DNA of 64,000 bases. It comes from Limnospira fusiformis SAG 85.79. Its GTDB lineage: Bacteria > Cyanobacteriota > Cyanobacteriia > Cyanobacteriales > Microcoleaceae. The stretch spans positions 3,601,363 to 3,665,362 of the forward strand of contig NZ_CP051185.1 of NCBI RefSeq assembly GCF_012516315.1, given 5' to 3'. The notes under the pieces are model-generated. The model saw only the letters and a list, made by a program, of their open reading frames with translations, made no database searches and was not told the DNA's origin. The translations under genes were made by a program, and so were the position numbers. Positions 17,216 to 26,656 of the stretch are shown in pieces (position 1 is the stretch's first letter; every line of letters begins with the position of its first letter).

Positions 17216-20200
17216 TTAGGGAGTGTGGTGGCGACCATAAAAAACCCAAACCGCGTGGCGATCGCTCAATATTTCACTGATATCTTGATTAAGGTTCATC
17301 AAAGGTCGTTCATCCCATAATTCTAAAGCAATTTTAGCCACATAAACCCAGAGACTGACTTGGGAAGGTGATTCGTCAATATGGCGTTTTAAGTATTTCC
17401 ATACTCCGCGAGTAAAATTCACATAATCACCCCTATCTTTGTCATCAGTAAAGTGGTAACTAGGGGAGAAAATGAATTTCAGAAAATCCTCAAATAAATA
17501 ATTAGGAATCACCGCATTATGATAATTTATCCCCAATTGATAAGCCGGCTTATATAGCATAGCAGCCAACCAAGATTGACAACCATTTTGAACAGAAAAC
17601 CCCTGAGAAACCCGGATTTTTAATGATTCGACAAACTCAGATTCGCTGGGGGTCAATGTCAACTCACGGATACCACTATTAAGGATAATTTTATGCACTT
17701 TTCCTTGAACACCATCAGATAATTTTTGCAAGGAAGCAGCCTCAGATTTAAGCCAGAGCATAGCCGTCAGTTTTCGCAGGAGTCGAAGGTGTTGCTGGGT
17801 AGGTTGATGATGGGGGTTATGACGATATTGATTAACCAATTCTTCGGCTAAGTTTAGATAATCTTGGGGAGACTTAGACAACAGTTGATAAAAGATATAT
17901 TCTTTGATATTTAACCCCAAAAACCGATAGTCAGGGTCAATAATCATTTTCCGATATAGTCGGCTATAGTCTCGGATATTCTCACCAGCGATAATATTGA
18001 GTTGAGTTTGTTGTTGGCGATGAATTCGCAGGGTAGATAAGGCTTTATCAACAAAGGCTATTTGATAATCTGCCATAATTCTAAACCACATATCTGCATC
18101 TAATAATTGATGTAGGTCGGGGTCAAAGCCTCCTAATTGAGCAAAGACATTACGCCGAATTAAAACAGTTGTCGGTTCGCCGATTTTATTTAACCGACCT
18201 CGGAAGCATTTAGGGTCTGATAATAATTGGGAACCGGGTTGAATGGTTTTTAAGTTTGACCAGTCTTGATGCAGGTTTTGGGTTCCTTTGTAGGCGGCTT
18301 GACATTGGGGATGAGTCTGGGAATTATCATCAAGGATAATATGGCGGCGGGAGAAAACTAAACCAATTTCTGGGTTGGCTTCAGCCATAGCCACGAGTTG
18401 TTCTATACAGTTGGGTTCAAGGGTATCATCTTGGAATAGGAATTTAACATATTTTCCTTGAGCTTGGGAAATACAGAAATTGAGGTTATCAACTAAACCA
18501 TAGTTAATATGGGTGAGGATACGAAAAGGGATAGGTGATGAGACTTGCAAAGATTTGGCGATCGCTATAGTATCATCTATGGAACCATCATCGGCTAGGA
18601 TGATTTCACAATTACTATAGGTCTGGTTTAAGGCGCTGAGAATTGCTTCTCTAATAAAGGTTTCGCCGTTGTAGGTGGGAATGCAAATACTGACCAAGGG
18701 AGGAGTTGTCGTTTCCGGTGACAATTCCATAATGGGAACTGAACGTATATCAGTAAAGTTTTGGGTAGCATTGTGAATAATTTGCAGGCGAGACAAAATG
18801 CGATCGCCGATAGTTTGAGGACTTAATTGGGTTCTGATATCGGTAGCTGCTTGCTGACCAATTTGATGAGCAGCTTCTGGGTAGTTAACCACATATTGCA
18901 TTAACTCAGCTGCCTGTTTAATATTGGGGGCAGCCCACACATTCCCCGGTCGATAGGGTCCGTCTGTTTGGTCAATTAAAACTCGCCGATATTTGACCAA
19001 AAAACTATTGGCTAAATTCATAAATTCCGTATTGGAAGAATAGCCAGTAGCTATGACGGGTTTACCATAAAACATAGCTTCCGCCATGGTTAAACCAAAA
19101 CCCTCGGAACGATGTAGGGAAATATAACAATCACAGTTATAAACTAAACCATTAATTTGTTCCCGTGATAAATAGCCATCAATAATTTGAATGGCTGGAC
19201 AATTAGCGATCGCTTGAAAAAGGTGATTTCTTTCTTTGGGGAAACGATCAGAGTTAGAACACTTTAAGATTAACACCACATTAGTAGGATGATTTCCGAA
19301 AGCGGTTTTAAAGGCTTCTACTACTGCCAAGGGATTTTTGCGTGCTATGCGGCTATAGAAATCAAACATAAATAAAAAGATAAACTTGTCGGGGGGAATT
19401 GATAAATTTTCCCGACTTAAATTTACCTCTGGCAGTGACACGGTAGGCATCATTTTAATTACGGGAATTGGCGACACCCGCCGAATAGCAGAGACACAAT
19501 AATCACTATAAGTCCAGATTTCGTGAAATAGAGAAAATGCCTTAACCCACTCTGGGGGAAACTCTGGTAATTCCCACGCCCAGAAACCGATATTATATCG
19601 ATTTTTAAAATAGTCAGCACCGACAAGTTGAGCAAATCTCAACACATCATTAGCATTAATTTGAATTAAGTTTATGGGATAAGGATGTGCGGAAGTAAAA
19701 TTGTCAAAGCTATGATCTTGTTTCCGGTGAGGACTCCCGGTAAAGTTATTAATTGCCACATTTAAGTTAACCGCTTCCATAGCCCTCAAGGTGGCGCGTA
19801 CTCCTTCACCAATGCCAAATTCTCCATTAACAAAGCCAGCGACATTAACACCTAATTCGGGAGTTATAACTTCCGGTTTTTGGGAAGATGCGACTGTTTC
19901 TAAATTGGCTAAAGTTTGGCTATAACTACGGGAAAACCACAATAATCTTCGTAACTCAGCGGCGTTATATTGAGCGATTTCGGTAAACTCTTCTGGTGGG
20001 ATAGCCTTCTCGGTTAATAAGTGCAAGGATGAACCGTTAGAGTAAATATTCAAGCCGAAGTTTTGGGCGATTATTTGTAATGATTGGGGTGTGTAAATAG
20101 CTATATGCTGTCCTTCCTGGGGTGCATAATACCACCACTGACCAGGGTGGGGATTATGGGGGGGGATAAGTTCGGTTGAGAAGAGAATATTTTTAGATAA

Positions 20201-20659
20201 TTTCAGGATCTTGTTGATTTCATCTAGGGGGTTAGCGAAATGTTCAAATACTTCAAAGGCGGTGATGAGTTCATAGGGGTTGTCTGGGTTTAAATTGGCT
20301 TCTAACCCGGTGGCTAAAAAATTGGGACAGAAGCTATCATACCAGTCAAATTTAAAGCGGATATCTCGCATGAGGCGGACTAATAAACCATAACCGCCAC
20401 CATAGTCGAGAAATTGATTATCGGGATTAAAAAATTTGGTGATGATTTGGCTGGTTAGTTGCGCTAACATGAGATTACGGAAAACTAAACCATCGTCGCT
20501 GTTAGCAATGGGGTGCTTATAGGCTTCTGGCAACCAGTAGGGATTTTCGGTTTGCACAAATCCGCAATTCTGACATTGAAAATAGTTAACATTATATCTG
20601 TTCAAAACTATGGTTTTACCGAAGGGTATCGTAGCGGAGTCACAAATTTTACACTGCAT
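17216..20659 (-). CDS. Giant methyltransferase-GT4-GT2 fusion protein
   Basis: 1147 residues with at least three enzyme modules. Residues 1-45 carry a zinc-ribbon (CKICDSAT...CQNCGFVQ) as in sugar C-methyltransferases, followed by a SAM-binding domain (FLDYGGGYGLLVRL near 95). From about 270 to 640 lies a GT4-like GT-B domain (NVAGFVNGEFGIGEGVR; SLHRSEGFGLTMAEAMFYGKPVIA). From about 650 a GT2 GT-A domain opens SICIPTYNGETFIREAILSALNQTY and includes ILADDGSIDD and KFLFQDDTL. The last 230 residues are helical and unassigned. It probably builds and methylates a surface polysaccharide. A divergent gene with related domains starts 89 bp away, so the two likely share a regulatory region. Confidence 0.78.
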   Translation of the reverse strand: MQCKICDSATIPFGKTIVLNRYNVNYFQCQNCGFVQTENPYWLPEAYKHPIANSDDGLVFRNLMLAQLTSQIITKFFNPDNQFLDYGGGYGLLVRLMRDIRFKFDWYDSFCPNFLATGLEANLNPDNPYELITAFEVFEHFANPLDEINKILKLSKNILFSTELIPPHNPHPGQWWYYAPQEGQHIAIYTPQSLQIIAQNFGLNIYSNGSSLHLLTEKAIPPEEFTEIAQYNAAELRRLLWFSRSYSQTLANLETVASSQKPEVITPELGVNVAGFVNGEFGIGEGVRATLRAMEAVNLNVAINNFTGSPHRKQDHSFDNFTSAHPYPINLIQINANDVLRFAQLVGADYFKNRYNIGFWAWELPEFPPEWVKAFSLFHEIWTYSDYCVSAIRRVSPIPVIKMMPTVSLPEVNLSRENLSIPPDKFIFLFMFDFYSRIARKNPLAVVEAFKTAFGNHPTNVVLILKCSNSDRFPKERNHLFQAIANCPAIQIIDGYLSREQINGLVYNCDCYISLHRSEGFGLTMAEAMFYGKPVIATGYSSNTEFMNLANSFLVKYRRVLIDQTDGPYRPGNVWAAPNIKQAAELMQYVVNYPEAAHQIGQQAATDIRTQLSPQTIGDRILSRLQIIHNATQNFTDIRSVPIMELSPETTTPPLVSICIPTYNGETFIREAILSALNQTYSNCEIILADDGSIDDTIAIAKSLQVSSPIPFRILTHINYGLVDNLNFCISQAQGKYVKFLFQDDTLEPNCIEQLVAMAEANPEIGLVFSRRHIILDDNSQTHPQCQAAYKGTQNLHQDWSNLKTIQPGSQLLSDPKCFRGRLNKIGEPTTVLIRRNVFAQLGGFDPDLHQLLDADMWFRIMADYQIAFVDKALSTLRIHRQQQTQLNIIAGENIRDYSRLYRKMIIDPDYRFLGLNIKEYIFYQLLSKSPQDYLNLAEELVNQYRHNPHHQPTQQHLRLLRKLTAMLWLKSEAASLQKLSDGVQGKVHKIILNSGIRELTLTPSESEFVESLKIRVSQGFSVQNGCQSWLAAMLYKPAYQLGINYHNAVIPNYLFEDFLKFIFSPSYHFTDDKDRGDYVNFTRGVWKYLKRHIDESPSQVSLWVYVAKIALELWDERPLMNLNQDISEILSDRHAVWVFYGRHHTP

Positions 20660-20748
20660 AATTTACCGATTGTATTAATCACAGACGATACTCTACTCCC
20701 TGTCAATGGGTTTTGACAAGGGGGAGATCATGGTAAAATGGTGGGAAA

Positions 20749-22422
20749 GTGTGTCTAATTGCGAATATTTGGGCGCACTATAGCCAACAGGATTATAGTT
20801 TAAACAATCATTGGGTGAAGACATTGAATTCGGAATTGTTGAGGGTGTTACCTATAGATGCCCGTGTCATTGTTGAAATTAGCGATCGCCCTAACCCAGA
20901 TCTGAAGTCAGCCTATCTGCGGAATAACCCAGAATGCCAATATTGGCAGATTTCTCCCCATCAGGACTTGACAAAAAGCACAATTTGTGATTCGATGGGG
21001 AGGATAGATGTTTTGGTTTATGGCTGTGTCAATTCTCCGGATCAGGATTTTGGTAAACTGGTCAATGATTACAGTCGCTGGCTGAAACCTAACGGTCAAT
21101 TTATCGCTGATATTCCTAACAGTCAATATTGGCGGCGGCTAGTTAGTTTACCGTTGGATAAGCCACAGTTGTCGGGTGTAGGTTTAAGTTTACAGGAAAT
21201 CCGATCGCATTTTAACCAAGCGGGATTATATATCTATGAAGTGCGGACAAAAGGCGATCGCACTTGGGAGTTTAACCAGTTTTTAGAGAGACAGAAATCA
21301 GCCAATCCCTCTACTGTTGTCTACCTGAAAGAGTATAGAGCGCAAACGGTAGCGGAAAACTATCTAGTGCGGGGCATCAAGTCGAGTCACCCCCCAAGAC
21401 GGCTATTAATCCAAACGGCAATCATGGCACCAACTGGGTGCGATCGGATTCGAGTTTTAGACCCCGATCGCTTTAGTGCCACTATTCCTGGAGTCCGCAC
21501 CTTTTCTTCAGTCAGATCAGCGCGAATTATACCCACTATACCACAGGAAGCCAAAATTTTCATCTGGCAGCGCACCATCATGTCAGCGGGAGAACATCTT
21601 TCCGTGCTGAAAAGACTACTACAGGAAAACTATTTAATCATTGCTGAAATTGATGATAACCCCCTACGTCGCCGAGAATATGCAGATCATAATTATTTGA
21701 GTTATCGAGGCTGTCACGGTGTCCAAACCTCCACTAAACCTTTGGGAGTATTTCTGCAACAATTTAATCCTAATATAGCAGTTTTTCCTAACCAACTAAC
21801 CGAAGTTTCCCCCCCACGCCATAATTATGACAACGAGAAAATCAGTCTATTTTTTGGTGCATTAAACCGCGAGAAGGACTGGGAACCCATTATGGCATCT
21901 CTAAATAAAGTTTTATCAGCCAATTCCGGTCGAGTCCTGGTGCGAGTAGTTCACGATCGCCAATTTTTTGAAGCCTTAGCCACCGACCAAAAAACCTTTG
22001 AACCTTTCTGCCATTATAACCGCTATTTAGAAATTCTGCAAAACTCCGATATCGCCTTACTTCCCCTGACCCCCACACCAGTTAATCTCATGAAATCAGA
22101 TTTAAAATTCCTAGAATGTGCAGGTAGTGGGGTAGCCGTCCTCGCGAGTCCTACCGTTTATGAATTATCTATTCAGCCGGAAAAAACCGGGTTAATTTAT
22201 CGGACGATCCGAGAATTTGAAACCCAACTCAACCGCCTAATTAATAACCATACCTTACGCCGCCAAATTGCCGAAAATGCCTATAATTGGGTTAAACAAA
22301 ATCGGCTACTTTGTCACCATTACCAACAGCGTCACCGCTGGTATTTAGAAATGTGCGATCGCCTCCCAGAGTTAAACAGACAACTCCAGCAAAGAGTCCC
22401 GGAACTGTTTAATAATCCCTAG
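20749..22422 (+). CDS. Methyltransferase-like plus glycosyltransferase-like protein
   Basis: 557 residues from GTG at 20749; an in-frame stop at 20734 rules out a longer form. Residues about 35-190 look like a class I methyltransferase (RVIVEISDRPNPDL, DVLVYGCVNSP, WLKPNGQFIADIPNSQYW) but lack the glycine-rich SAM loop. From about 215 on, a GT-B-like half follows, with FFGALNREKDWEPIM and DIALLPLTPTPVN..FLECAGSG as the C-terminal nucleotide-sugar part. It is probably a surface-glycan enzyme paired with the divergent 1147-residue protein. The methyltransferase half may be inactive. Confidence 0.65.
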   Translation: MCLIANIWAHYSQQDYSLNNHWVKTLNSELLRVLPIDARVIVEISDRPNPDLKSAYLRNNPECQYWQISPHQDLTKSTICDSMGRIDVLVYGCVNSPDQDFGKLVNDYSRWLKPNGQFIADIPNSQYWRRLVSLPLDKPQLSGVGLSLQEIRSHFNQAGLYIYEVRTKGDRTWEFNQFLERQKSANPSTVVYLKEYRAQTVAENYLVRGIKSSHPPRRLLIQTAIMAPTGCDRIRVLDPDRFSATIPGVRTFSSVRSARIIPTIPQEAKIFIWQRTIMSAGEHLSVLKRLLQENYLIIAEIDDNPLRRREYADHNYLSYRGCHGVQTSTKPLGVFLQQFNPNIAVFPNQLTEVSPPRHNYDNEKISLFFGALNREKDWEPIMASLNKVLSANSGRVLVRVVHDRQFFEALATDQKTFEPFCHYNRYLEILQNSDIALLPLTPTPVNLMKSDLKFLECAGSGVAVLASPTVYELSIQPEKTGLIYRTIREFETQLNRLINNHTLRRQIAENAYNWVKQNRLLCHHYQQRHRWYLEMCDRLPELNRQLQQRVPELFNNP

Positions 22423-22476
22423 AAATAAATCCCCCCATGTCAGTGATATAGGGGGGATAAACTGTTAGATAAACTG

Positions 22477-23355
22477 TTAACTATCTAACACCCATTTTAA
22501 CAGGATAGGGTTAACCAACTCCGGTGCTTCATCCTGGGGGCAATGTCCAACCCCCTCCAGAGGAATAAACTGTTTTACTGTGTCAAATTTAGCTAATTCT
22601 TGTCCAAGTTTTATCGGTTCCCATGGGTCTTCTGTCCCCCATAAAATTATCGCCGGACAGGGAAGAATGGGGAGTAAATCTTCTGGTAAAGGTCCTTGAG
22701 AATAAGTAGTAAAAGCCACAAAAACATCGACAGCATTGGGGTCATTGGCGGGGGTGATAAGCATGGTCACTAATTCATCGGTGACAGCCTCTTTGCGCCG
22801 ATAAGCCTGTAGGAGGATATTACGGACAGTTTTAGGAGTAGCAAGTTGTCGAAAAAATAGCTGACTAACCCATCGTAAACCTAACACTTTTTGGGCTAAT
22901 TCTGCACCCATACCCCGATACCAGGGTATTTCTGCCCTTTTGCGATCGTGTAATAGTCGCAGAGAACAATTTAATAAACCTACAGCGATCGCTATTTCTG
23001 GGTGAGAGACAGCCGCCTGCATAGCCACAATACAACCAATAGAATTTCCCACTAAAAAAGCCGGACTTCCGACCACCTCCCGACAAAAATCTGCCACTTG
23101 ATCACCCCAAGTTTCAAAGGTATAAGATAGGCTACTACAGGGTAAAGGTTTAGCTGACCCACCAAACCCTAAAAGGTCGATCGCAAATACCCGACATTGA
23201 TTAGCTAAAATAGGGATATTTTTGCGCCAGTGTCCCCAACTTGCACCAAACCCATGAATTAATACTACCGCTGGTCCTGTGTCTCCAGCGGCGCTATAAC
23301 AGATAGGAAATCCTTTCCACAGCCAAGTTTGAGTTTCTACGGTAGTTGTTGTCAT
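22477..23355 (-). CDS. Alpha/beta hydrolase
   Basis: 292 residues with the complete alpha/beta-hydrolase triad: nucleophile elbow GNSIG (about 103-107), acid in ILWGTEDPWEP and histidine in GVGHCPQDE; the oxyanion motif HGFGASWGHW is at about 34-43. Cyanobacterial relatives of this size include hydrolases acting on chlorophyll-type or lipid esters, but the substrate is not evident. It is convergent with the 20749-22422 gene and starts about 135 bp from the end of the small secreted protein gene. Confidence 0.8.
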   Translation of the reverse strand: MTTTTVETQTWLWKGFPICYSAAGDTGPAVVLIHGFGASWGHWRKNIPILANQCRVFAIDLLGFGGSAKPLPCSSLSYTFETWGDQVADFCREVVGSPAFLVGNSIGCIVAMQAAVSHPEIAIAVGLLNCSLRLLHDRKRAEIPWYRGMGAELAQKVLGLRWVSQLFFRQLATPKTVRNILLQAYRRKEAVTDELVTMLITPANDPNAVDVFVAFTTYSQGPLPEDLLPILPCPAIILWGTEDPWEPIKLGQELAKFDTVKQFIPLEGVGHCPQDEAPELVNPILLKWVLDS

Positions 23356-23490
23356 GGGAACAGTTAATCTTGAATAATTGATAATCGATAATTATAGCAA
23401 TCTTCAATGATTAAGAATGGCTAATAGGTAACAGGGAATGGCAGAATTTGGTAATTATGAGGTGATCATTCCCTATCAGACAATTATCAA

Positions 23491-23997
23491 TCATCCATTG
23501 TCGATAACTTCTTCGACTTCTTCCATGGTTTCTTCTATGGTTTCTTCTATGGTCGGTTTTTCGATGGGTTTAACAAATAAATTATTAGCCCTAACAAAAC
23601 AATTGGCGGGAGTTCCGTCAGCTTTTTCTTCAATATATATCCACGGTTTCAAATCAGAATCCAAAGTGACAATAAACCCACCATAACTCAACTTACCAGT
23701 AAATACCTCATCAGTCTGTAAACGTTCAACCACCGGAAAATTGATAATGTTAGGAAAACCAGATTTTTCCGGGTTCCATACTTCTTTAATTGATTCAGAA
23801 CCCATGCGACAATTTAAGCCATTGGGGTCGGGGTCAACTACCTGCCAATATAGGTGACTAGAATTGCCAATATAATCACCATTATCATTAGGTTGTGGTA
23901 AAGAAGTATCCGCTAAAACCCCTGCTGTACCAACGCCAAACACTAATCCAGCAATTAGAACTATCATTAACCCCAAAACTGGTAATTTCTTTAACAT
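23491..23997 (-). CDS. Small secreted protein with SH3-like core and acidic tail
   Basis: 168 residues if started at ATG 23997 (MLKKLPVLGLMIVLIAGL), which puts a signal peptide right at the N-terminus with a likely cut near GVLADTS; an upstream ATG at 24045 would bury it behind 16 polar residues. The mature part has DNGDYIGNSSHLYWQVVDPDPNGLNCRMG and FPVVERLQTDEVFTG, which reads like a bacterial SH3-type domain. It ends in an acidic, repetitive tail (TIEETIEETMEEVEEVIDNG). I do not recognise the exact family. A strong promoter sits about 400 bp upstream. Confidence 0.6.
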   Translation of the reverse strand: MLKKLPVLGLMIVLIAGLVFGVGTAGVLADTSLPQPNDNGDYIGNSSHLYWQVVDPDPNGLNCRMGSESIKEVWNPEKSGFPNIINFPVVERLQTDEVFTGKLSYGGFIVTLDSDLKPWIYIEEKADGTPANCFVRANNLFVKPIEKPTIEETIEETMEEVEEVIDNG

Positions 23998-24045
23998 AAT
24001 CTTCCTCTGAATATCTGACAAATATTTAGTCATGAATTCCCCCAA

Positions 24046-24537
24046 TACTTGCTCTGGGCTACTCCTAGGGCATATGATCAGATATCAGGCGCAACCCGCG
24101 AGGTGGGTGGTCAGCAGAGTGTATGAGATACCTTACTGATTACCCTGAGTCTAACCTTCATCAACCGCCATAGGGATAGGGCGATTTGAGTTGGGGGGAA
24201 CCCCTAGCAGCACTATCTCATCAAGTCCGGTAAGACCCCACAAGTTTTCCCTTCCCCGGTTGTCTGATATGTTTTTAAAAACTGGTGCGCCTTCCGCCTT
24301 TCCAGGGGTTGACGAGAACCCGAATCCGTGATAAGATTGGATATAGTCTTTTATAATTGACTATAAAACACTAAAAAAATTAGGCATATTCCCATTATAT
24401 AAAATATAAACCCATGGTCAAGGGATAAGTCAACCTATACCCCCCAAATGATGGGTTTTTTTACAAAAATTTACATATTAGCTGGGCTACTTTGTGGACA
24501 AGTGAGGCGTGTGAAATCCCCCAATTAATTTGCTAAA
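24046..24537. other. Intergenic region with a long untranslated leader
   Basis: Between the divergent secreted-protein gene and arsR. If the leftward promoter at 24394-24421 is used, the secreted-protein mRNA carries an untranslated leader of about 390 bases through GC-rich DNA that can fold. I see no known riboswitch consensus and no tRNA. The AT-rich right end (24440-24535) must hold the arsR promoter. Confidence 0.4.
24394..24421 (-). promoter_or_regulatory. Sigma70-type promoter with long leader to the secreted protein gene
   Basis: Read leftwards: TTGACC (24421-24416), 16 bp, a perfect TATAAT (24399-24394), followed by GGGAATATG. That start-region sequence also follows the promoter at 6217-6245. 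Confidence 0.55.
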
Positions 24538-24870
24538 GTGGAGAATATGTTAAGATTCCGAATAATGGTCAACACAGACATTTCCCTGAGCTTTCACGCG
24601 CTATCTGACCCCCTACGGATTCAGATTCTAGAACTCTTACGCCACCAGGAATTATGCGTGTGCGAAATCTGCGAAACCTTAGAGGTTAGCCAGTCGAAAC
24701 TGTCCTTTCATCTCAAAACGCTCAAAGAAGTGGGATTAATCAAAGGACGACAAGAGGGCCGCTGGATATATTATAGCATTAACCTGAGTCAAATGATTAT
24801 CCTAGAAGAATATCTAGGGGAGTTTCGGCGATTTAGTCCAGTGGTTCCGGCTTTACCTTGCTCAAATTAA
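24538..24870 (+). CDS. arsR: ArsR-family transcriptional regulator
   Basis: 110 residues from GTG at 24538, or 107 from ATG at 24547; both fit. A winged-helix domain spans about 15-95, with DPLRIQILELL, then LCVCEICE, the ArsR-type cysteine motif on the recognition helix that senses arsenite or related thiophilic metals, then SQSKLSFHLKTLKEVGLI and a wing RQEGRWIYYSI. No arsenate reductase or efflux gene is near, so target genes are unknown. Its stop overlaps the stop of gvpJ on the other strand, so transcripts of the two genes collide. Confidence 0.85.
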   Translation: MENMLRFRIMVNTDISLSFHALSDPLRIQILELLRHQELCVCEICETLEVSQSKLSFHLKTLKEVGLIKGRQEGRWIYYSINLSQMIILEEYLGEFRRFSPVVPALPCSN

Positions 24871-25250
24871 TCATCATTTTCGGAGTTAGGGGGAGTGACT
24901 GGCTGTGATGATTGGGAGGTCAAGGCTTTAAGCGATCGCACTTCTTCCTGTAGTCGTTTAACCTCCTCTAACAATTGTTCATTAGACTGTGATAATTGCT
25001 GCGCCTGGCTACTAAGATAAGGGTCACTTTCCCACCAATTAATCCCAATTTCCTTAGCCTTATCTACGGAAGCAATTAATAAACGAATGCGGATACTTAA
25101 CAATTCCGTAGACCCGACCGAGACGGAAATATCCCCAGCAATAACTATGCCTTTATCCAAAACCCTCTCTAGGATATCCGCGAGGGATGAACCGGAGGTA
25201 GACATCGGCACTCCGCGCTGAGGACTAGATGAACGTGATTGTAATGTCAT
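24867..25250 (-). CDS. gvpJ: Gas vesicle protein GvpJ
   Basis: 127 residues. The core SLADILERVLDKGIVIAGDISVSVGSTELLSIRIRLLIASVDKAKE is the GvpA/J/M fold, and GINWWESDPYL distinguishes GvpJ. The C-terminal 50 residues form a short coiled coil and polar tail. GvpJ is a minor GvpA-like protein thought to act in nucleation or capping of vesicles. Its ATG overlaps the gvpN stop by one base (TAATG), so translation is coupled. No gvpK, gvpF/L, gvpG, gvpV or gvpW follows; arsR occupies the next position on the other strand. Confidence 0.92.
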   Translation of the reverse strand: MTLQSRSSSPQRGVPMSTSGSSLADILERVLDKGIVIAGDISVSVGSTELLSIRIRLLIASVDKAKEIGINWWESDPYLSSQAQQLSQSNEQLLEEVKRLQEEVRSLKALTSQSSQPVTPPNSENDD

Positions 25251-26434
25251 TAATCACCCTCATAAACAACAAACAGGCGATTATCCTGTTGTGTCAAATA
25301 ACTTTTTCTTAACAGCGAGCGCAAAGCATCAGTAGTTTGCACCCTGTTTAACCCCAAAGCTATCTCAATTTCGGAGACTCGCGCCCCATCAGAGTCTTTG
25401 ATATAAGTATAGATTTTCTGTTCGGTATCGGAAAGATTATTAGGTACTGATGAAGTGGTCAATTCTTCCCTAGGGGGTAAAGCGATAATCTGGTCATTTT
25501 CCAGTCCTGATAAATGGTCAAATATCTGATGAAGTCGGCTTTCTAATTCAGCAATATCTCCAATAGCGCGCGATAAGAGGATATCACGGCAAACCTCTTG
25601 AAAATCGGGGTCAATGGGAACAATAGGGATATTATGTTCTTGACATATTCTGGCTAGCATCAAACTAGGTCGCAACCCAGAGGCTTTATCGGCGTTAGTT
25701 TGTTGTCTGGCTACCGTCTGAATTTTACTAGGGGCGATCGCATGGGTAGCCTCTCGGAATTGCTGCACTAATGTTACAATAGTTTGGGCTTCTTCCGGTG
25801 TAACTGCCACTTTTTGGATGAGGATTTCCTGTTGGGTAGCCTCGTCCGGTTCCGGCATATTCATGGTAATGAGGCGATCAAGTAAAGCATCCTGGGTGCT
25901 ATAAACGCCACAGTATTCTTCAGGATTAGATGTAAAAATCGCCCGAAAATGGGGGTTAACCCTAATATATTCGGAACGGCTGTTATTGGGAGGCAGCACT
26001 AATAGTTTTTCCTCTAAAGCCGATAACAGAACGTTATTGACTTCAGGGCGGGAACGGTTAAACTCATCATAAACGAGGGTAAATCCTTCGCGACAGGCGA
26101 GGGTTAAACGGGAATCAATCCAGTTTTGCTTGAGTGAGTCTTCTAATTTAACTACACTGTGGATAAAGTTATCCACCACTTTTTTACGGGTGTAACCAGT
26201 TTGATTACCAATCATATCGGAGGACTTGAGTTCATCGTCCCCAAAAATCAACATAATCGGACGATTAAGCAAATCTGCCAAATGTAGGGCGAGGGTAGTT
26301 TTTCCGGTTCCCGCTGGTCCGCGCAAATGCACAGAAAACCCTGATTGAAGATACCGCAACGCCCTAACTGTAATTCTTTCAATGGCTGGAGTGTTAACAA
26401 ATCCTTTAGGAACAGCACGAAGCACAGTGGTCAT
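25250..26434 (-). CDS. gvpN: Gas vesicle AAA+ ATPase GvpN with C-terminal winged-helix-like tail
   Basis: 394 residues. The MoxR-type AAA+ core has Walker [10 protein letters not shown] (39-47), Walker [16 protein letters not shown] and a sensor region [13 protein letters not shown]. The normal GvpN domain ends near residue 290. It is followed by a linker and a 60-residue winged-helix-like tail ([42 protein letters not shown]). GvpN is a chaperone-like ATPase needed for full vesicle growth. A decayed copy of a similar tail lies just upstream, after gvpC. Confidence 0.92.
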   Translation of the reverse strand: MTTVLRAVPKGFVNTPAIERITVRALRYLQSGFSVHLRGPAGTGKTTLALHLADLLNRPIMLIFGDDELKSSDMIGNQTGYTRKKVVDNFIHSVVKLEDSLKQNWIDSRLTLACREGFTLVYDEFNRSRPEVNNVLLSALEEKLLVLPPNNSRSEYIRVNPHFRAIFTSNPEEYCGVYSTQDALLDRLITMNMPEPDEATQQEILIQKVAVTPEEAQTIVTLVQQFREATHAIAPSKIQTVARQQTNADKASGLRPSLMLARICQEHNIPIVPIDPDFQEVCRDILLSRAIGDIAELESRLHQIFDHLSGLENDQIIALPPREELTTSSVPNNLSDTEQKIYTYIKDSDGARVSEIEIALGLNRVQTTDALRSLLRKSYLTQQDNRLFVVYEGD

Positions 26435-26472
26435 ATTAATGTTAGATTGTAAGCTACCAGGCTAGGGATATT

Positions 26473-26656
26473 TTAGTCCCGAACCCTATTTTCATTTGAT
26501 CTGTTGGCATAGTAGGCTTGAACGCTCTGAACAATCCAACCTTGGTTCAGAAGTTATCGCAAAGCATAAACGGTTTGAATGCGATTTAACTGCAAATCCT
26601 CCTCAATATCAGTCAATCGTACCCTCGACTGCTGATAAATGTAATCATAAACCCGT
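26473..26656 (-). pseudogene. Decayed winged-helix-like domain behind gvpC
   Basis: In the +1 frame relative to gvpC, the minus strand codes LTPDERVYDYIYQQSRVRLT, then DIEEDLQLNRIQTVYALR, a TAA, and LLNQGWIVQSVQAYY. This aligns well with the GvpN tail ([33 protein letters not shown]). Removing one C from the C-run at about 26655-26668 would fuse it to GvpC after VVPHP. The TAA at 26554-26556 is one change from a TCA serine. It is either a lost GvpC C-terminal domain or a leftover of a duplicated gvpN end. Confidence 0.6.

Noticed and set aside
16993-17238. 81-codon minus-strand frame after the giant glycosyltransferase
   Set aside because: It overlaps the end of that gene, has no recognisable motif and becomes low-quality after about 50 codons.
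24046-24360. RNase P, 6S or tmRNA gene
   Set aside because: The GC-rich stretch lacks the conserved core sequences of these RNAs as known from cyanobacteria.
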